From positions 2,582,723-2,646,722 of the forward strand of contig NC_045145.1 of assembly GCF_008831285.2 (NCBI RefSeq): a stretch of 64,000 bases of DNA. Direction: 5' to 3'. The translations under genes and the position numbers were made by a program. Shown in pieces: positions 24,895-36,228 of this stretch. The notes beneath the pieces were generated by a model. That model searched no databases, was not told the DNA's origin, and was given only the letters and a program-made list of their open reading frames with translations. Each line of letters starts with the position of its first letter. The first letter of the stretch is position 1. The stretch is from Nymphaea colorata (Eukaryota > Streptophyta > Magnoliopsida > Nymphaeales > Nymphaeaceae).

Positions 24895-26018
24895 TAACAG
24901 CATATTTGGTTGGATGGAAATGGGTGGAAAAAGGAAAGGAAAACATAATAGGTGGCTGTTTGGATGGAGGGCAGAGTGGTGGGAAAAGACTGCTTCAATT
25001 TTATGCATGCTCGTTGGATGGAAGGGGATAGAAAGGAAAAGGAAAATGGATAACAATTACTTATATGCTGTCTCCAACTCGCCCAGCTCCACTCACCCCA
25101 ACCCCCCACACACATATATCTCCCTCTCTCCCTCCCTGCCCCTCCTTGCATCTTTCTCTCTCTCTCTCTCTACCCCGCGCCAACACACTTACCTCTCCCC
25201 CCTTTTAACATTTTAATAACTATTCCTTCACTTGGCGACATATATTATTTGTATCATTGTTGGCCAGCTCGGCGAGTTGACTTGGGAATCACCCGCTCAT
25301 GATCATCCTCTCACTAGGCCATGAGTCAAATCCAAGTAGGTCAGCACCAAAACTCAGGTGACTCGGATCGGAATCAACTGAGTTTTGTTCTAGCCGTTTG
25401 AAAGTGTAAAAATTCATTTTGATTCATACAATTTTTAACTATTTTTATTTTTTTTCCTCTCATGAAGGTTTTTAGCAAAGACATGAAAGGATATATATAT
25501 ATATATATATATATAGAAAAAGAGATAATACAAGCTAAGCAAGTGTTCTTAGATTCACGACCTCCTTCATGGTTAGAATGGTTGACAAATCATAACCAAA
25601 ATCATGTTGTTATATGCTGTAGATTACACTACAAAATTACAATAAAGATACACTATAAAAATTTATGACTTGACTTTGCCAATTCATTGAGTCATGTTGC
25701 TGTTCCATTGAACCGGTCATCTATCTATCCAAGTCCAATTCCTAACTTTGCCAACTATGATTTGCATACTAATAAAAACCGATAATGAGTGTTGGAGACA
25801 TTTTTGTAAAAAAATATAAATATTTTCATTTCTTTTCCTATATACAACTAATTAAACGTGATTTTTGACATTTCTTTTGCTTTCCTTTCCTTCCTATTCA
25901 AGCCAGCCTTTTTCATAGTTCATTTCCTTTTCTTTCTTTTCTTTTCCTTTCCTTCCTCATTATTTTTCCCTCCACTTATTAAAATCCTTTCTTTGCCATC
26001 CGTCCAAACATAGCATAA
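24895..26018. mobile_element. Possible terminal-inverted-repeat element
   Basis: The left end (tttggttggatggaaatggg, then aaggaaaggaaaac words) and the reversed right end (tgtttggacggatggcaaag, then aaggaaaggaaaag words) are imperfect inverted repeats about 1.1 kb apart. Between them are a CT tract (25156-25172) and a TA tract (25492-25514). I could not define a target duplication, so the limits and superfamily are uncertain. No transposase motif was seen. Confidence 0.35.
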
Positions 26019-26020
26019 AG

Positions 26021-26955
26021 CCAACTTGTTTTTGCATGTAACAACATTTAAACTTAACCTCACTTATTTCTTCCGGTCATCACACTATAGGGTTTATACA
26101 TTGGACCTGTGTCTGGGACTAAGGTTCACTCTTGGGCCACCTATTTGGCCCCATTGTCAATATCAATGGGTCATTTAGTTCTATCAAGTATATAAACAAG
26201 TGTCTAAGGAAATCGAAGAGCCTTACCTTTATAGTATGAAAGACTTTTGCTCAAAGTATATCGGCATACCTTGAAAGCTGGACAACCAATCGAGTTTTGA
26301 TTAGGTCCACCAAAATCATTTTGAAATTATGCATAATAGGATAAACCTTTAGGGAGTTGCAATGAACATTTAATTATGATGTTTTGATTGCTTGTATGAT
26401 GTGTATGTGGTTTATCTGGTCTCATGTTTTCAAAGCAGATTGAATACTTTAAAGACAACCACTCTTATCATTGTGGTTTTAAAAAATCATTGAGTTGTTT
26501 TATATCTTCAACTCATTATCAGCCCATTATTTTTCATTGTATTCTCAGGCTAGCTCTGTTGACTCCCTCGCTTTGTGTTTGATGAATCAAGAAGTTTTAT
26601 GAAAAAAACTCTTTTGGAATTTACTTAGACCTTCTCTTGATGATCCATTCTCATTACTCTATCTTCAATTGATCTAGCCCATTGCTTCATCATAATGAAA
26701 AACTTGATAATGTAAATTCCTTCTAGTCTTGTGCCCCTTGCATGGTATTTTGGAGTTCTTCTGATATATCTCCAAACCCCCTTTAGGGTTGTAGATTACA
26801 TAAAGTGGCTGAGATATGCAAAGAAGTTGTCGATGGCAGTCTTATGTAGGCTTTAGCTAAGAGATAGAACCCTTGACCTTACACTTTTTGGTTCCCTTGG
26901 GGAGAGATGACCATATTTTTGGATAAATGTTCAGAGATTCTTAGTCTTTCCAAGT
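26021..26955. other. No feature recognised
   Basis: Unassigned sequence with no open frame carrying a motif. It leads into the weak gypsy-like fragment at 26960-27140. Confidence 0.4.
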
Positions 26956-26959
26956 GATG

Positions 26960-27140
26960 CGAACTTCAGTAAGGGCTCACATCCTTCACGAATGTCACCT
27001 TACATCCTTCAGCAGCTCACACCACCAACAGAGCCTTAGGAGGAGGCTATCCTAGTAGTAGCATCACCAGTTCAGAGAGTCTTAGCCAGCACAATTGTGC
27101 GTGGCAGCCCTCGTCCAGCTCTGTTGATTCAGGAGGAGCT
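26960..27140 (+). pseudogene. Possible gypsy integrase-tail/chromodomain fragment
   Basis: One plus frame reads SHPSRMSPYILQQLTPPTEP, a stop, then VQRVLASTIVRGSPRPALLIQ. The pattern of a Pro-rich linker, V-L-x-S/R-x-I/M-V-R-G and L-I-Q resembles the C-terminal tail of chromovirus-type integrases, but it is short and lacks the diagnostic Trp-Glu-Asp end. It is the sequence interrupted by Copia-2 at 27218. Treat it as tentative. Confidence 0.25.
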
Positions 27141-27217
27141 GAGGCCAGACCCAAAAGAGTGCTGTTAGCTCAAGCCCACTTGAGCTGTGCCTGGTCTGGC
27201 CACGCCCCAGACCCAAT

Positions 27218-27431
27218 TATTAAACTTCGAGGAAAGAAAGCAGAAGGAAGAACACTCAAGATTATAGTGGTTCAGTCTTACAGACCAACGTCCACTTCCT
27301 ATCTATCTCTCATTCTACTTTTTAACGAGAGCAGAGGTTGATGATCAATAATTTCCTTATTTTGTTCATTTGTAACGGTAGCATTGTAGATTTCGTGCAG
27401 CTGGCTGATGGTGTTATCTTTATCCTCAACA
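27218..27431 (-). repeat. Copia-2 3' LTR (214 bp, internally deleted)
   Basis: It matches the 5' LTR at both ends but lacks about 71 bp present there between the words gagcagaggtt and tcaataatttcc. Just upstream of it on the minus strand is the PPT (gagggagca at 27432-27440). Confidence 0.8.
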
Positions 27432-27860
27432 TGCTCCCTCAAGCCAATCTCCTTGAGATTGAGCTTGTTTCGAAAATACTTGAATTTTGGGCCAGGGAGA
27501 TCCTTAGTGAATATGTCAGCAACTTGACTAGCTGAACCAAAAAATCTGATTTCCAGCTCCCTTTTTGCAACTCTTTCTCTAATGAAATGATAATCAATTT
27601 CGACATGCTTTGTCTGGGCATGAAAGACAAGATTCTTGGCTAGACAGGTAGCTCCTAACTTATCACACCATAAGAGTGGTGATTCCAACTTTTTTAGACC
27701 TAGTTCCTTTAATAGCATTTTCAGCCATATAAGTTCAGAAGTAGCTTCTAAAAGGGCTTTATATTCAACTTCTGTTGAAGATCCAGCTATAGTTTGTTGT
27801 TTGGACGGAGACCAAGAGATAATATTGCTGCTCCAAAAGTGTGACCTAACCACTGGTCAA
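27420..27860 (-). pseudogene. Copia-2 RNase H domain
   Basis: The open frame reads ISWSPSKQQTIAGSSTEVEYKA, then ELIWLKMLLKELG, LWCDKLGATCLAKN and QTKHVEIDYHFIRE. These correspond to the Copia RNase H landmarks: S-W-x-S-K-x-Q, the S-S-x-E-x-E-Y catalytic Glu, the C-D-N Asp region (here Asp present, Asn changed to Lys) and the K-H-I-E-I/V-D…H-F-I-R-E tail. The frame runs on into the 3' LTR. RNase H removes the RNA template during reverse transcription. Confidence 0.8.
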
Positions 27861-28500
27861 CTGCCGGTCATCTGGGCAATGATTAAAATTGAAAGTGCCC
27901 TGTAAATATCTTAGAATTCTCTTGACATAGCTCCAATGTTCTTCATATGGTTCATGCATAAACTGACATGTTTTATTAACAATATATGTGATGTCAAGGC
28001 AAGAAAGTGTTGCATATTGAAGACCTCCTACTATGTTTCGATAAAAAGCTCCATTATCAAATTTGTCTCTTGCATATTTAGAAATAGTTATGTTGGCAAC
28101 TGCTGGAGTGTCTACAACCCTACAATTTCCCATACATGCCTTAGACAAGAGATCCAATATATATTTTCTTTAGCATAAATAAGGAACAGCTGCCCTCCAT
28201 GTAGCTTCAATTCCAAGAAACAGACACAATTTTCTTAGAACTTTAATAGAAAATTCTGTGCCAAAATGATAAACCAACATCTGATTTTCTAATGGCATAT
28301 TACCCTTTGACAATAATATCATCCACATATATAAGAATAAAAATTACTTTACCTTCCCTTTGCTTGATGAAGAGAGAAGGATCTGACAATGACTCATGAA
28401 ATCCCTGACTTGTTAAGTAGAGTTGGAGCGGTTCGAACCATGCCCTAGGAGCCTACTTTAACCCATATATAGCTTTTTGCAATTTGCGAACATGATGAGG
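27846..28500 (-). pseudogene. Copia-2 reverse transcriptase, C-terminal two thirds
   Basis: Minus-strand translation gives KLQKAIYGLK, a stop, APRAWFE, then SDPSLFIKQREGKVIF and IYVDDIIV. The catalytic YVDD lies near 28318-28329. After frameshifts it continues as FYRNIVGGLQYAT, DITYIVN and RILRYLQGT. These are standard Copia RT blocks in order. The N-terminal RT blocks, including the first catalytic Asp, are missing and replaced by the foreign segment at 28500-29290. Confidence 0.75.
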
Positions 28501-28925
28501 AAAAATCTTTGATTCAAAGCTTTGTCTTTTGTATGAGCTCTGAATCAGTAATGTAGCTTATTTTTACTTTTACGAAGAGCTTTTGTTGGTTTCTATAAGA
28601 AAGAATTGCTAAATATACACTGAAATATTTGTCACCAACAAATATGCATACGATTTTATCTCTAACTTGAAAATCATGAGAGCAAGGCCCCTCAAGTGCT
28701 AATGTCTTACATGGGGCCACATTTCACCATCAAATCTACATATATTTGTAATATACTATGGGTGGGATGACACCTGATTTTGATTGTGATTAATATTGTT
28801 CAAATAAGTAAGACGTAATTTTCTTTTTTTCTCTTCTTAACTTTCTTCAGGAAAACACATATATATATATAAATCTGGGTAAAATGTATTTATGTTTCAA
28901 AATAAGCATATTAAATTATATATAT

Positions 28926-28957
<32 letters not shown>

Positions 28958-29290
28958 TTATACATGTTTGAGATTGCCTCACTGTCCTATGGAGATCTGC
29001 GTGGTATAATAAACTGTGAATCTTAGATCCGCGAATATGGGAAGAGGTGGAGTCAGCAGTTCGGAGATATAGGAAGTTGTGGCAGTACGTCCCCCACTAC
29101 TGGACCATAGGAGCGTTCATGAGCCAAGTTAGTCTAGCTAGAACTATAAGTCCCAGATCGAGAGAGTCGTGCTCCAGTGCAATAGCTCGAACTCAGTCAT
29201 GGCCTGGAACCATTTTGTGTGATCAAGAGCTTCAAGATGATTTCAATGCGCATGTTCGTCTAATTCTTTCTTGGCATAATATACTTTTGG
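28500..29290. other. Foreign segment inside Copia-2
   Basis: Where N-terminal RT and the integrase-RT linker should be, the sequence is unrelated to Copia. Its left part (28500-28725) carries a 68-codon minus frame and matches 52690-52870 in inverted orientation. Its middle has TA/GT tracts (28856-28955). Its right part (29040-29290) has an 83-codon plus frame without recognised motifs. I cannot tell whether it was inserted or replaced Copia sequence. Copia similarity resumes near 29290. Confidence 0.5.
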
Positions 29291-29299
29291 GATTTTAGT

Positions 29300-30460
29300 G
29301 CCATCCATTGATCTCGTTACCATAGTGTGAGTACATTGCCCTTGATCTCTAGCCTGAGGGATAATGTCAATGACCAGTTGTTGACTAATGGCATCTGGTT
29401 AAGCATATTCATGCACGGGAGATGGTTCATGGCTAGATGGAGAAATGTAAGGACTATTTTGATTTTCTTCTCCATGGTTATCTTTCTGGTCTGTGGTGAG
29501 CTGACCACAGCATGTTTCACAATTTGAAACAATACTAGGCAATACTTGAAATAAAGGAGGTGACACCTTTTGAGGCTGATGGTCTCTTATTTTAGAATAC
29601 ATCGATGTCTCTTTTTGAATCCATGCTGATATTTCTTGCTCAGTGAGAGAAGCACTCGATCCTTGAAAGAGAAAACTGGACACTAGGAAAGTAACATGTC
29701 TAGAAATGTAAGTTCTTTTGTCAATGGGATCAAAATGAAAGTATAATTTATGTTGATGCCCATAGCAAATAAATACACATGGCCTCGACTTTGGTTGCAT
29801 TTTATTTTTCCTATAGGAAATGAGCAAGGGTAGCAGGTACACCCAAACACACTAATATGGTTATAACATGAAGAGTAGTTCATAAGGGGGTATGTCCTTC
29901 AACGTGTTGCTTGGCATCCTGTTTATAATGTGCACTGCCGACTAAAAAGCATTGCAGTGAAAAATTGGAGGCATTGAAGCTTGAACCAGCATGCTCATCC
30001 TAGTGTCCACAAGGTGTTGGTGTTTTCACTCCATGACACCATTTTGTTGTGGTGTGTGAGGACATGAAAGCCACCTATCCGTTTGCAGCAAGAAAATTAG
30101 AAAAGCTCGTGCTAATAACTCACGACCGGCATCCGAGTGAAAGTTTTAATTTTAGAGTCAAACTAGTTTACAACATGCAACTTAAATTTCTCTAAGTATC
30201 CCTGAGCTTCAGATTTGTATTTTAATGCAAACATCCAAGAGTAGCAACAATAATTGTCAACCAGTAGTGGATAATAACGGTGTCCATCTTTTGAGTCATT
30301 TGGAGCTAGTGTCCGCAAGTCAACATGGATTATTTCAAAAGGATTGATGGCACAGTATTTGGCATCAAGGAATGAGAGTCGATGCATTTTGTACATAAAG
30401 CAAACTGAGCAAAACATATTCTGAGATAAATCATAATGAATCAAACCATGTTTTTTCATT
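29300..30460 (-). pseudogene. Copia-2 integrase
   Basis: The frame at 30459-30163 contains FEIIHVDL with the first catalytic Asp. After stops and shifts, a segment encoding PHTPQQNGV-like sequence with E/K-H follows near 30030-30060, then the integrase C-terminal words VFGCTCYP, KCNQSR and FDPIDKRTYISRHVTF near 29680-29870. The order and spacing are those of Copia integrase, which inserts the cDNA. A polar linker towards RT follows (29640-29300). Multiple shifts make it non-functional. Confidence 0.7.
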
Positions 30461-31014
30461 CTCTCTAAGACATGAAAATTTAAATGTCCTAGATGCTGAT
30501 GCTAACAATCGACATTTTTATTATTTTCCTGAAGGGGAACACCACCTACAAGCTGATCATCAACATTTTTACCACCATTTTTATTTGTTGAAGTATGACC
30601 CACTAGTTTCTGTCTAATGCAATTGTTATTTTGATCTGATTGTCATGCTACCATAGCTTGCAGTATAGCTAAAGCGGTGTTACTACTCTGGACTGTCTGA
30701 TTTACTTCCTGCCAGTGGCAAGGACTATGTTTATTCACTCCCTGAACTAGAAACTTTCCTATCTGCATATGCTTGACAATAAATTTGTGTGGTTAAAATT
30801 CAATGAAGCAACAATTGTCAGCGGTAAACTTGGCAACAAATAGAAGATTTTTTTTAAAAGAGGGCACATGAGGGACATTTCTCAACTGAAACTTATGCTT
30901 ACTTGTATGTAAAACAATATTACCTATTCCATGAATTGGCAGGGAGGATCCGTTGCCAAGCATGCACCACAAATTTAGGGCCTTGAAAGATGGATTGAGA
31001 ACATGACTATTGTT

Positions 31015-31145
31015 ATATGATGTGAAGCACCAGTGTCAAGACACCAAGATGAGTCTATCTTGTCATTGGAGGCCCATGCTACAAACACTTTGGGTATATC
31101 CCAGCAGTTTGGAGCAGTGTGGCTTTTTCTGCAACAAAAGAGACA
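31015..31145 (-). pseudogene. Copia-2 zinc knuckle and protease active site
   Basis: The minus strand encodes CLFCCRKSHTAPNC, a CX2CX4HX4C nucleocapsid knuckle. About 25 residues later comes SSWCLDTGASHHIT, the D-T-G-A aspartic protease active site typical of Copia polyproteins. They lie just after gag, in the expected order. Confidence 0.75.
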
Positions 31146-31980
31146 TGTCACTTGGGGTTTTGATGTACCCGATTGAGATGCTTGAAACTGACTTTCTCCT
31201 TTTTTTGCTTATTTTGGGTACTGTTATCATGTGATCTGCCTCCGTCCCTTCCTCAGTAAAGTTCCAATGCCCATGCCCACGTTGGCCTATGAAGGCATTG
31301 ACATTAGTTTCAGCAGAATAGGTGGTTTGTACAAGAAGATGGAACAGTTCAATCCATTTTTCTAGATTCAACAAAAGGTCAAAGTGTTTTGAGGGACTTG
31401 GAAAAGTTTTGAAAGTAGTAACAGTAGTAACAAAGCTTTCATAGGTGGCAGGCAACCCATTTAGAGTAAACATGACTAAATCTTGACTACAAACTTCTTC
31501 ATTTACCGCACTAAGAGAGTCTGCGAGAAACTTTACCTCAGTTAAGTAGTCGACTAAAGATTTGCTTGCCTTTTTGATATTTTGAAGGTTGTTTTCGAGT
31601 TGCAGAATCCACATATTGGAAGAAGATGCGTAGGACTGTTCTAAGGTGACCGAAGCATGACGAGCAGATTTTATATAAACACGACGGCTTAATACAGCTG
31701 TACTCACAGTAGCTTTCGCACAGCTGAGAGCAAGCTGATCTGCTCTCTACCAAATACTGAATTCCAGATTGACAGATTCCTTGCCATTGGCAGTGACAAA
31801 TTCGACAGGAGGTTTGGACAATCTGTCTACATATTTTAAAAAGTCTTGAGAGAACATCACCGACTCAAGTTGGGAATGCCATAACAGATAGTTTGTGCAT
31901 CTAACTTGACTTAAACCAAACCAGCATGGCATTCCATTGTGCACCAGGAACAAAATTTTGTGAGGCCATGAAAGCACCAA
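31063..31980 (-). pseudogene. Copia-2 gag
   Basis: The N-terminal part (31980-31747) has the pattern TNYLLWHSQLESVM…YVD. The next frame (31707-31063) has LQNIKKASKSLVDYLTEVK, LADSLSAVNEEV and DLVMFTLNGLP, the hallmark Copia gag core (…QNIKKG..SISDYL.K.K.LAD.LAA…D.V..TLNGLP). One frameshift separates the two parts. A low-complexity tail leads to the zinc knuckle. Confidence 0.75.
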
Positions 31981-31999
31981 CAGGGAGAGCTTAGAATGG

Positions 32000-32014
32000 A
32001 TCAGAGCTCTACCA
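32000..32014 (-). other. Copia-2 primer-binding site, damaged
   Basis: Next to the 5' LTR the minus strand reads tggtagagctctgatcc. Against the usual tggtatcagagc pattern it lacks three bases (atc). It marks the LTR inner edge at 32015. Confidence 0.5.
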
Positions 32015-32299
32015 TATTAAACTTTGACAAAAGAAAGCAGAAGGAAGAACACCCAAGATTATAGTGGTTCGGTCTTGCAGACCTACGTCCGCTACCTCTC
32101 CATCTCTCATTCTACTTTCTAATGAGAGCAGAGGTTCCACTATGTATAGGAAAGATTACAAGGGAGCCCTTGATTTAGGGATAGGTTTTGGTATACATAT
32201 CTTTCCAATTTGATGGTCAATAATTTCCTTATTTTGTGGATTTACATAGCACTGTAAATTTCGTGCAGCTGGCTGATGGCATTATCTTTATCCTCAACA
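32015..32299 (-). repeat. Copia-2 5' LTR (285 bp)
   Basis: On the minus strand it starts tgttgaggataaagataatg and ends aagtttaata. A third copy of its first ~100 bp, in plus orientation, starts at 63902. The stretch of about 71 bp missing from the 3' LTR is present here and begins, on the minus strand, near caaattggaaag. Confidence 0.8.
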
Positions 32300-32622
32300 C
32301 CAATTAGCCAGAATGCCACACTCTTTGCACATGGTTAGTGTGCAGCTATGTGCACAGACCACATGCCTGCCACCCTACTAGTTATGTGCCTCCTTCCACT
32401 TTGTGAGACACCTCAGCATATGCTATCTGCTAGTTATGTGCCATGCACATATGTGGGCATGACCTTCCAGCAGTGAAAATATACAAACTGAAGAAGAAAA
32501 CATCAGTTATAAGGCAATCCCCAAGCCACATAATCTGAACTTTTCTAGCAACATGAGCATGAGTCCCACTGAGGATGTTTTTGTTGGACAGCTGACAGCT
32601 TTGATTTCAATGGCCTCTCTCA
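32300..32622. repeat. Copia-2 flank, inverted copy at 63579-63901
   Basis: The whole stretch matches the reverse complement of 63579-63901 with few differences. It begins exactly at the retrotransposon boundary and includes the target duplication. A short open segment is kept in both copies (EENISYK.IP.PHNLNFS.N followed by MSMSPTEDVF), but I recognise no family. Confidence 0.8.
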
Positions 32623-32915
32623 ACTAGTGCTGTTGCTACCTGGGTAAGCTCCCCCCAACTCTTGTCATGGGAAATCGAAAGACATAGTATATCCTCGACT
32701 TGATATACAAGCCATGTCCATAAAGCATTTGCTTCATACAGTGTAACTTGAAGGCAATAGAGTATGCTTACCTCATGAGCTAAAGTGAGAAAAATATTTT
32801 CTGCAAAAGTGTTAAAGAATATAAAGTTTCAGATGGCTATCTGGCCAATATCAATTGATGTGTTCATGTAAAAGAACATAAACTTTCAAGGCTTAAGTCT
32901 CATGACTATCACATT

Positions 32916-33390
32916 TTGATATATCAACTTCTTCCACTAGCCATGCAAAGATTATTGCCAAAAAATGCGAGCATAGTGAGAGTTACAATTTCTTCTTCAG
33001 AGTTGTGTTCAAAAGTTTTATTTGAAAATGAATTAATAGAGTTAGAAGAAAAAAATAGTCTTACACTTTGCCACCTAGAAATGATCTTTCCACCTACATT
33101 TTTTGATATTATGGTGCATCTACCTATTCACATGGCAAGGGAGGTATTTCTAAGTGGTCCAGTTCAATATTGATGGATGTACCCTATCAAGAAGTATTGG
33201 TAGTACTTTCCAAGTCTATTGTCTTTCTTTTTTTTTTCTCAAAAATCATTTACAGTTGATAATTGTGATCGCCTATGATAACAGATATTTGAACAGGTTG
33301 AAATCTTATGTTTGTAATAAAACTAGCACAGAAAGTTCTATTGTTGAGGGATACTTGGCTAAAGAGTGCATTAAATTTTGTGCTTGATAC
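32916..33390 (+). pseudogene. TNP2 C-terminus with DUF4218, copy B
   Basis: The first frame (32916-33173) reads LCSKVLFENELIELEEKN, then LTLCHLEMIFPPTFFDIM and VHLPIHM…GPVQY. The next frame (33154-33387) reads LNRLKSYVCNKTSTESSIVEGYL and ECIKFCA. Together they follow the DUF4218 pattern from the LEE/LCHLE block through VHLPIHL and GPVQY to KSYV.N…EGYL.EEC. One frameshift lies near 33170. This copy shows that the two pieces split by the inversion in copy A belong together. Confidence 0.7.
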
Positions 33391-33889
33391 TTGCATACTT
33401 GCATAATGTAGAAACAAGGTTTCATTGTCCACACAAGAATGATGATCTTATTGTAAAAGTAAAATAATCAAAGAATTGAGAAAAGGTTGCATACTGGGAA
33501 AGGTTGATAATGTTGCATTAGATGACAACACATTGCGACAAGCACACCAATATATATTATTTAAATACGAACCAATTAACTCTTGTCATTGGTAAAGCCT
33601 TTTCACCTAATGAACTTTAGACTAACATATTATTGTACTTTATGTATTTCTAATGATTGGGATTTAGACAATATATTAGATAAATAAGACAACAACATTC
33701 TTGTACATGAAATTGAAAACATGTATAAATTTCAATTGCAAGAACGGTTTAGAAAACATGTACATTTTAATTTAAATTTGACCATATTTTACATTTTAAT
33801 TGTGCATAAGTTTTTTCTAATATTGACTTATTTTTATAGGTGCAAACATTACTTTTTACTAATGAAGAAATGATAGAAGAAATTAAATG

Positions 33890-34360
33890 GATCTCACAAA
33901 GTCCTCAATATTTGACCAAAAGGTTCAAAGGATATTTTATAAACAGATTTCACTTTCACACGAAACAGATGGAAAATAATAGGCAAACCCAAAGCAGTGG
34001 TGTTGTTGTTGGGGCACTTACAAGTTTCTCTAATACTAGATATATCCGACCTAGAAGAGAAAGTATTACTTAATATGATATTATTAAAGATATTATTGCG
34101 TTGCAATATTGTGGAAAATTCAAATTTGTCTTGTTTAAATGTGAATGGTTTGATGTTTTGGGATTACAGGGTATTAAAAACGATGAGTTTGGATTTACAC
34201 TTGTTAACTGTAATTGTAGATGTATGTAAGATGAGCCTTTTGTCTTGGCACTTGACATTCAACCTGTCTTCTATGTCGAGGTCCCTTTACATAAAGATTG
34301 GAAAGCAGTTATCAAGACAAAACCAAAAGATTTTATTTGCTAATATGAATTATAGTTGAG
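33890..34360 (+). pseudogene. CACTA DUF4216 region, copy B
   Basis: Translation gives RFKGYFINRFHFHTKQMENN with TQSSGVVV, then IALQYCGKFKFVLFKCEWFDV, NDEFGFTLVNCN, DEPFVLA, VFYVEVPLHKDWKAVIKTKPKD. This is the DUF4216 core, LFKC.WFD…DEFGFTLVN…DEPF…Q.FYVEDP…W…KTKPRD. At least two stops (near 34073 and 34230) break the frame. Confidence 0.7.
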
Positions 34361-36228
34361 CTAAGTGAGCATCTTAGGTAAACTCAATTACATAACCATG
34401 GGTGATACATTTTTTATCAAATGCCTACTTATATGTTTTAACGAAAAAAATATTTCAATAGACTTGAAAATATACAAATAGTGATTAGTTTTTCTTCATA
34501 TTCTAACTAACAAACCATGAAACCACATCTATACGGTCAATTTTTTAAAAGAAATTAAAAACATAAAAATTTTCAAATCAAATCAAAATATCAATACCCA
34601 TTGACATGTAGCTTGCTTGTTCATGTCTATGTGCTATTATGATGTGTCAAATATAATTCAAAAGATTGTAGGCATTTGAATACCTCTATGCATAGTCTGT
34701 AAACTAATGCTGTGGGTTTGATGTATAGATAGGTTTCTTAGTTTGTTCCTTGGACCTATTAACTTACGAGCACTCAAAAAGATGTGCGGATGAAAATGAA
34801 GGAGTGCAATAGTTTCCAGGTAGGTCTCCTTTGCCATCTTTGTTTCGAAAGATCAAGAATTTGTTATGCTTGGATTTTTTCTCTTGTTCAACCTATTTTT
34901 TATAATATATACATGCATGAAGTAATTTAGTTTCAAACTGTTATGCACCAGCCATAAAGCATTGTTGTTATTCCACATTTATTTAAGTAATACACATTAT
35001 GGTCATCTTCATTTGTCTATACGTGATTTTTCTTCTAAGTGCATGCATATATAAATTTTGATTTGTTTCCTGGAACTTCTCTTAAAAAGGGGAGTCCCTT
35101 ACATAATTTTATACTTCTTTCATCAGATGTGACCTTGTGATCAAATCTTTAGTTTCCCAGCATTTTCATAAGAATTCGTTGCGTGATGTTTCATGTCCCT
35201 TTAGGCTTTTAGGAGAGGCAGTTGTGTCCTTGAAGGATAGTGGCACAACAGCTGTCTTACATTCTACCTTCAGGCCTTTCACTTGAAATTGCCGTTTCTA
35301 CCTAGTTTATGTTTCAAAATGCTACAGGAACTTTTTGCAGGCAACAACCTACCAAGAAGGTTTCTCCCGCTGGTGATGCTCTTTTGATTAATCACTTAAA
35401 GTAAGCAAACCATTTTCATTTTTAATTTAAAATAAAAATATTAGGAATCTCAAAATTTTACTTGTGTTCTTTCCCTTTGAAATTGCTCTTTCTAATTTCC
35501 GTTTGTTTTATTGTGGTGTAGGGTTTCTGATAGCCAACAACCTAACAAGGTCTCTCCTTGGCTAATTGATGCTCTTACTAATCAAACCACTTGAAGCAAG
35601 CAAACCATTATTGCGTTAAGTTAAAAGAAAAAAATGTTCATGATTATCATAGTTGTAGGTTTCACTTCTTTCATATTCAGTAAGCCTAAGAAATGGTTCT
35701 GCCTCTCAATTTTTGTAATATGGTTCTGCAATGTGGCAATCTAATTGAGTGCAGTTATGACAATGCCTATTGCTTCGATTCCTTCTAGTTCCAAACCAGC
35801 ACAGATGAGATTGTCATACTCCATATCTTGCTGGTCAAATATCGTATATTATTGCAGTAATCACATTCATATTTTGAGATTCAAGAGATTTTATAGAATG
35901 CCAGGATGGTATGATAAAAGCTCTTTGGTAGCCATACATGCATTTTGGAATGTTTACATATGTTTGTCAAGGAAAATTTTCTGCCATGATTGAAGTTGCA
36001 GAACACTCTTTCTCAGAAGGCAAATAGATAGCAAACATGTTTGAGTAAACTGATCAATCAATTCTCAAGCTTGGGTAGCTAAACTGAGGCCAGATCCTTT
36101 AGGCTTGGGGGCAGAGCTGAGCAAGATTTGAACAACTTCTTGTAATTCCCACGCATAATCCTTGGTTCATTTGCACTGAACGAACACAGTCAATGTAAAA
36201 GAACAGAGTTTTTTCTTTCAAAGTGAAC

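Larger units (their letters stand above)
27213..32304 (-). mobile_element. Ty1/copia retrotransposon, degenerate (Copia-2)
   Basis: The element body is 27218-32299. Its LTRs begin tgttgagg and end gtttaata on the minus strand. The 5-bp duplication ccaat flanks it at 27213-27217 and 32300-32304. The minus-strand order is 5' LTR, PBS, gag, zinc knuckle and protease, integrase, reverse transcriptase, RNase H, PPT and 3' LTR. This is the Copia order, with integrase before reverse transcriptase. Every domain is broken, and part of the reverse transcriptase is replaced by unrelated sequence at 28500-29290. Confidence 0.85.
32640..36228 (+). mobile_element. CACTA (En/Spm) remnant, copy B, collinear
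   Basis: Plus-strand order: the TNP2 end (from about 32660), DUF4218 (33110-33390), a spacer or intron (33390-33840), DUF4216 (33890-34360), then a non-coding 3' arm (34380-36228) matching 1010-2790 reversed. It lacks the TNP2 N-terminus and also the accessory-protein region seen in copy A at about 2800-4760. Its right edge abuts a different CACTA-type terminus at 36229. Confidence 0.65.
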
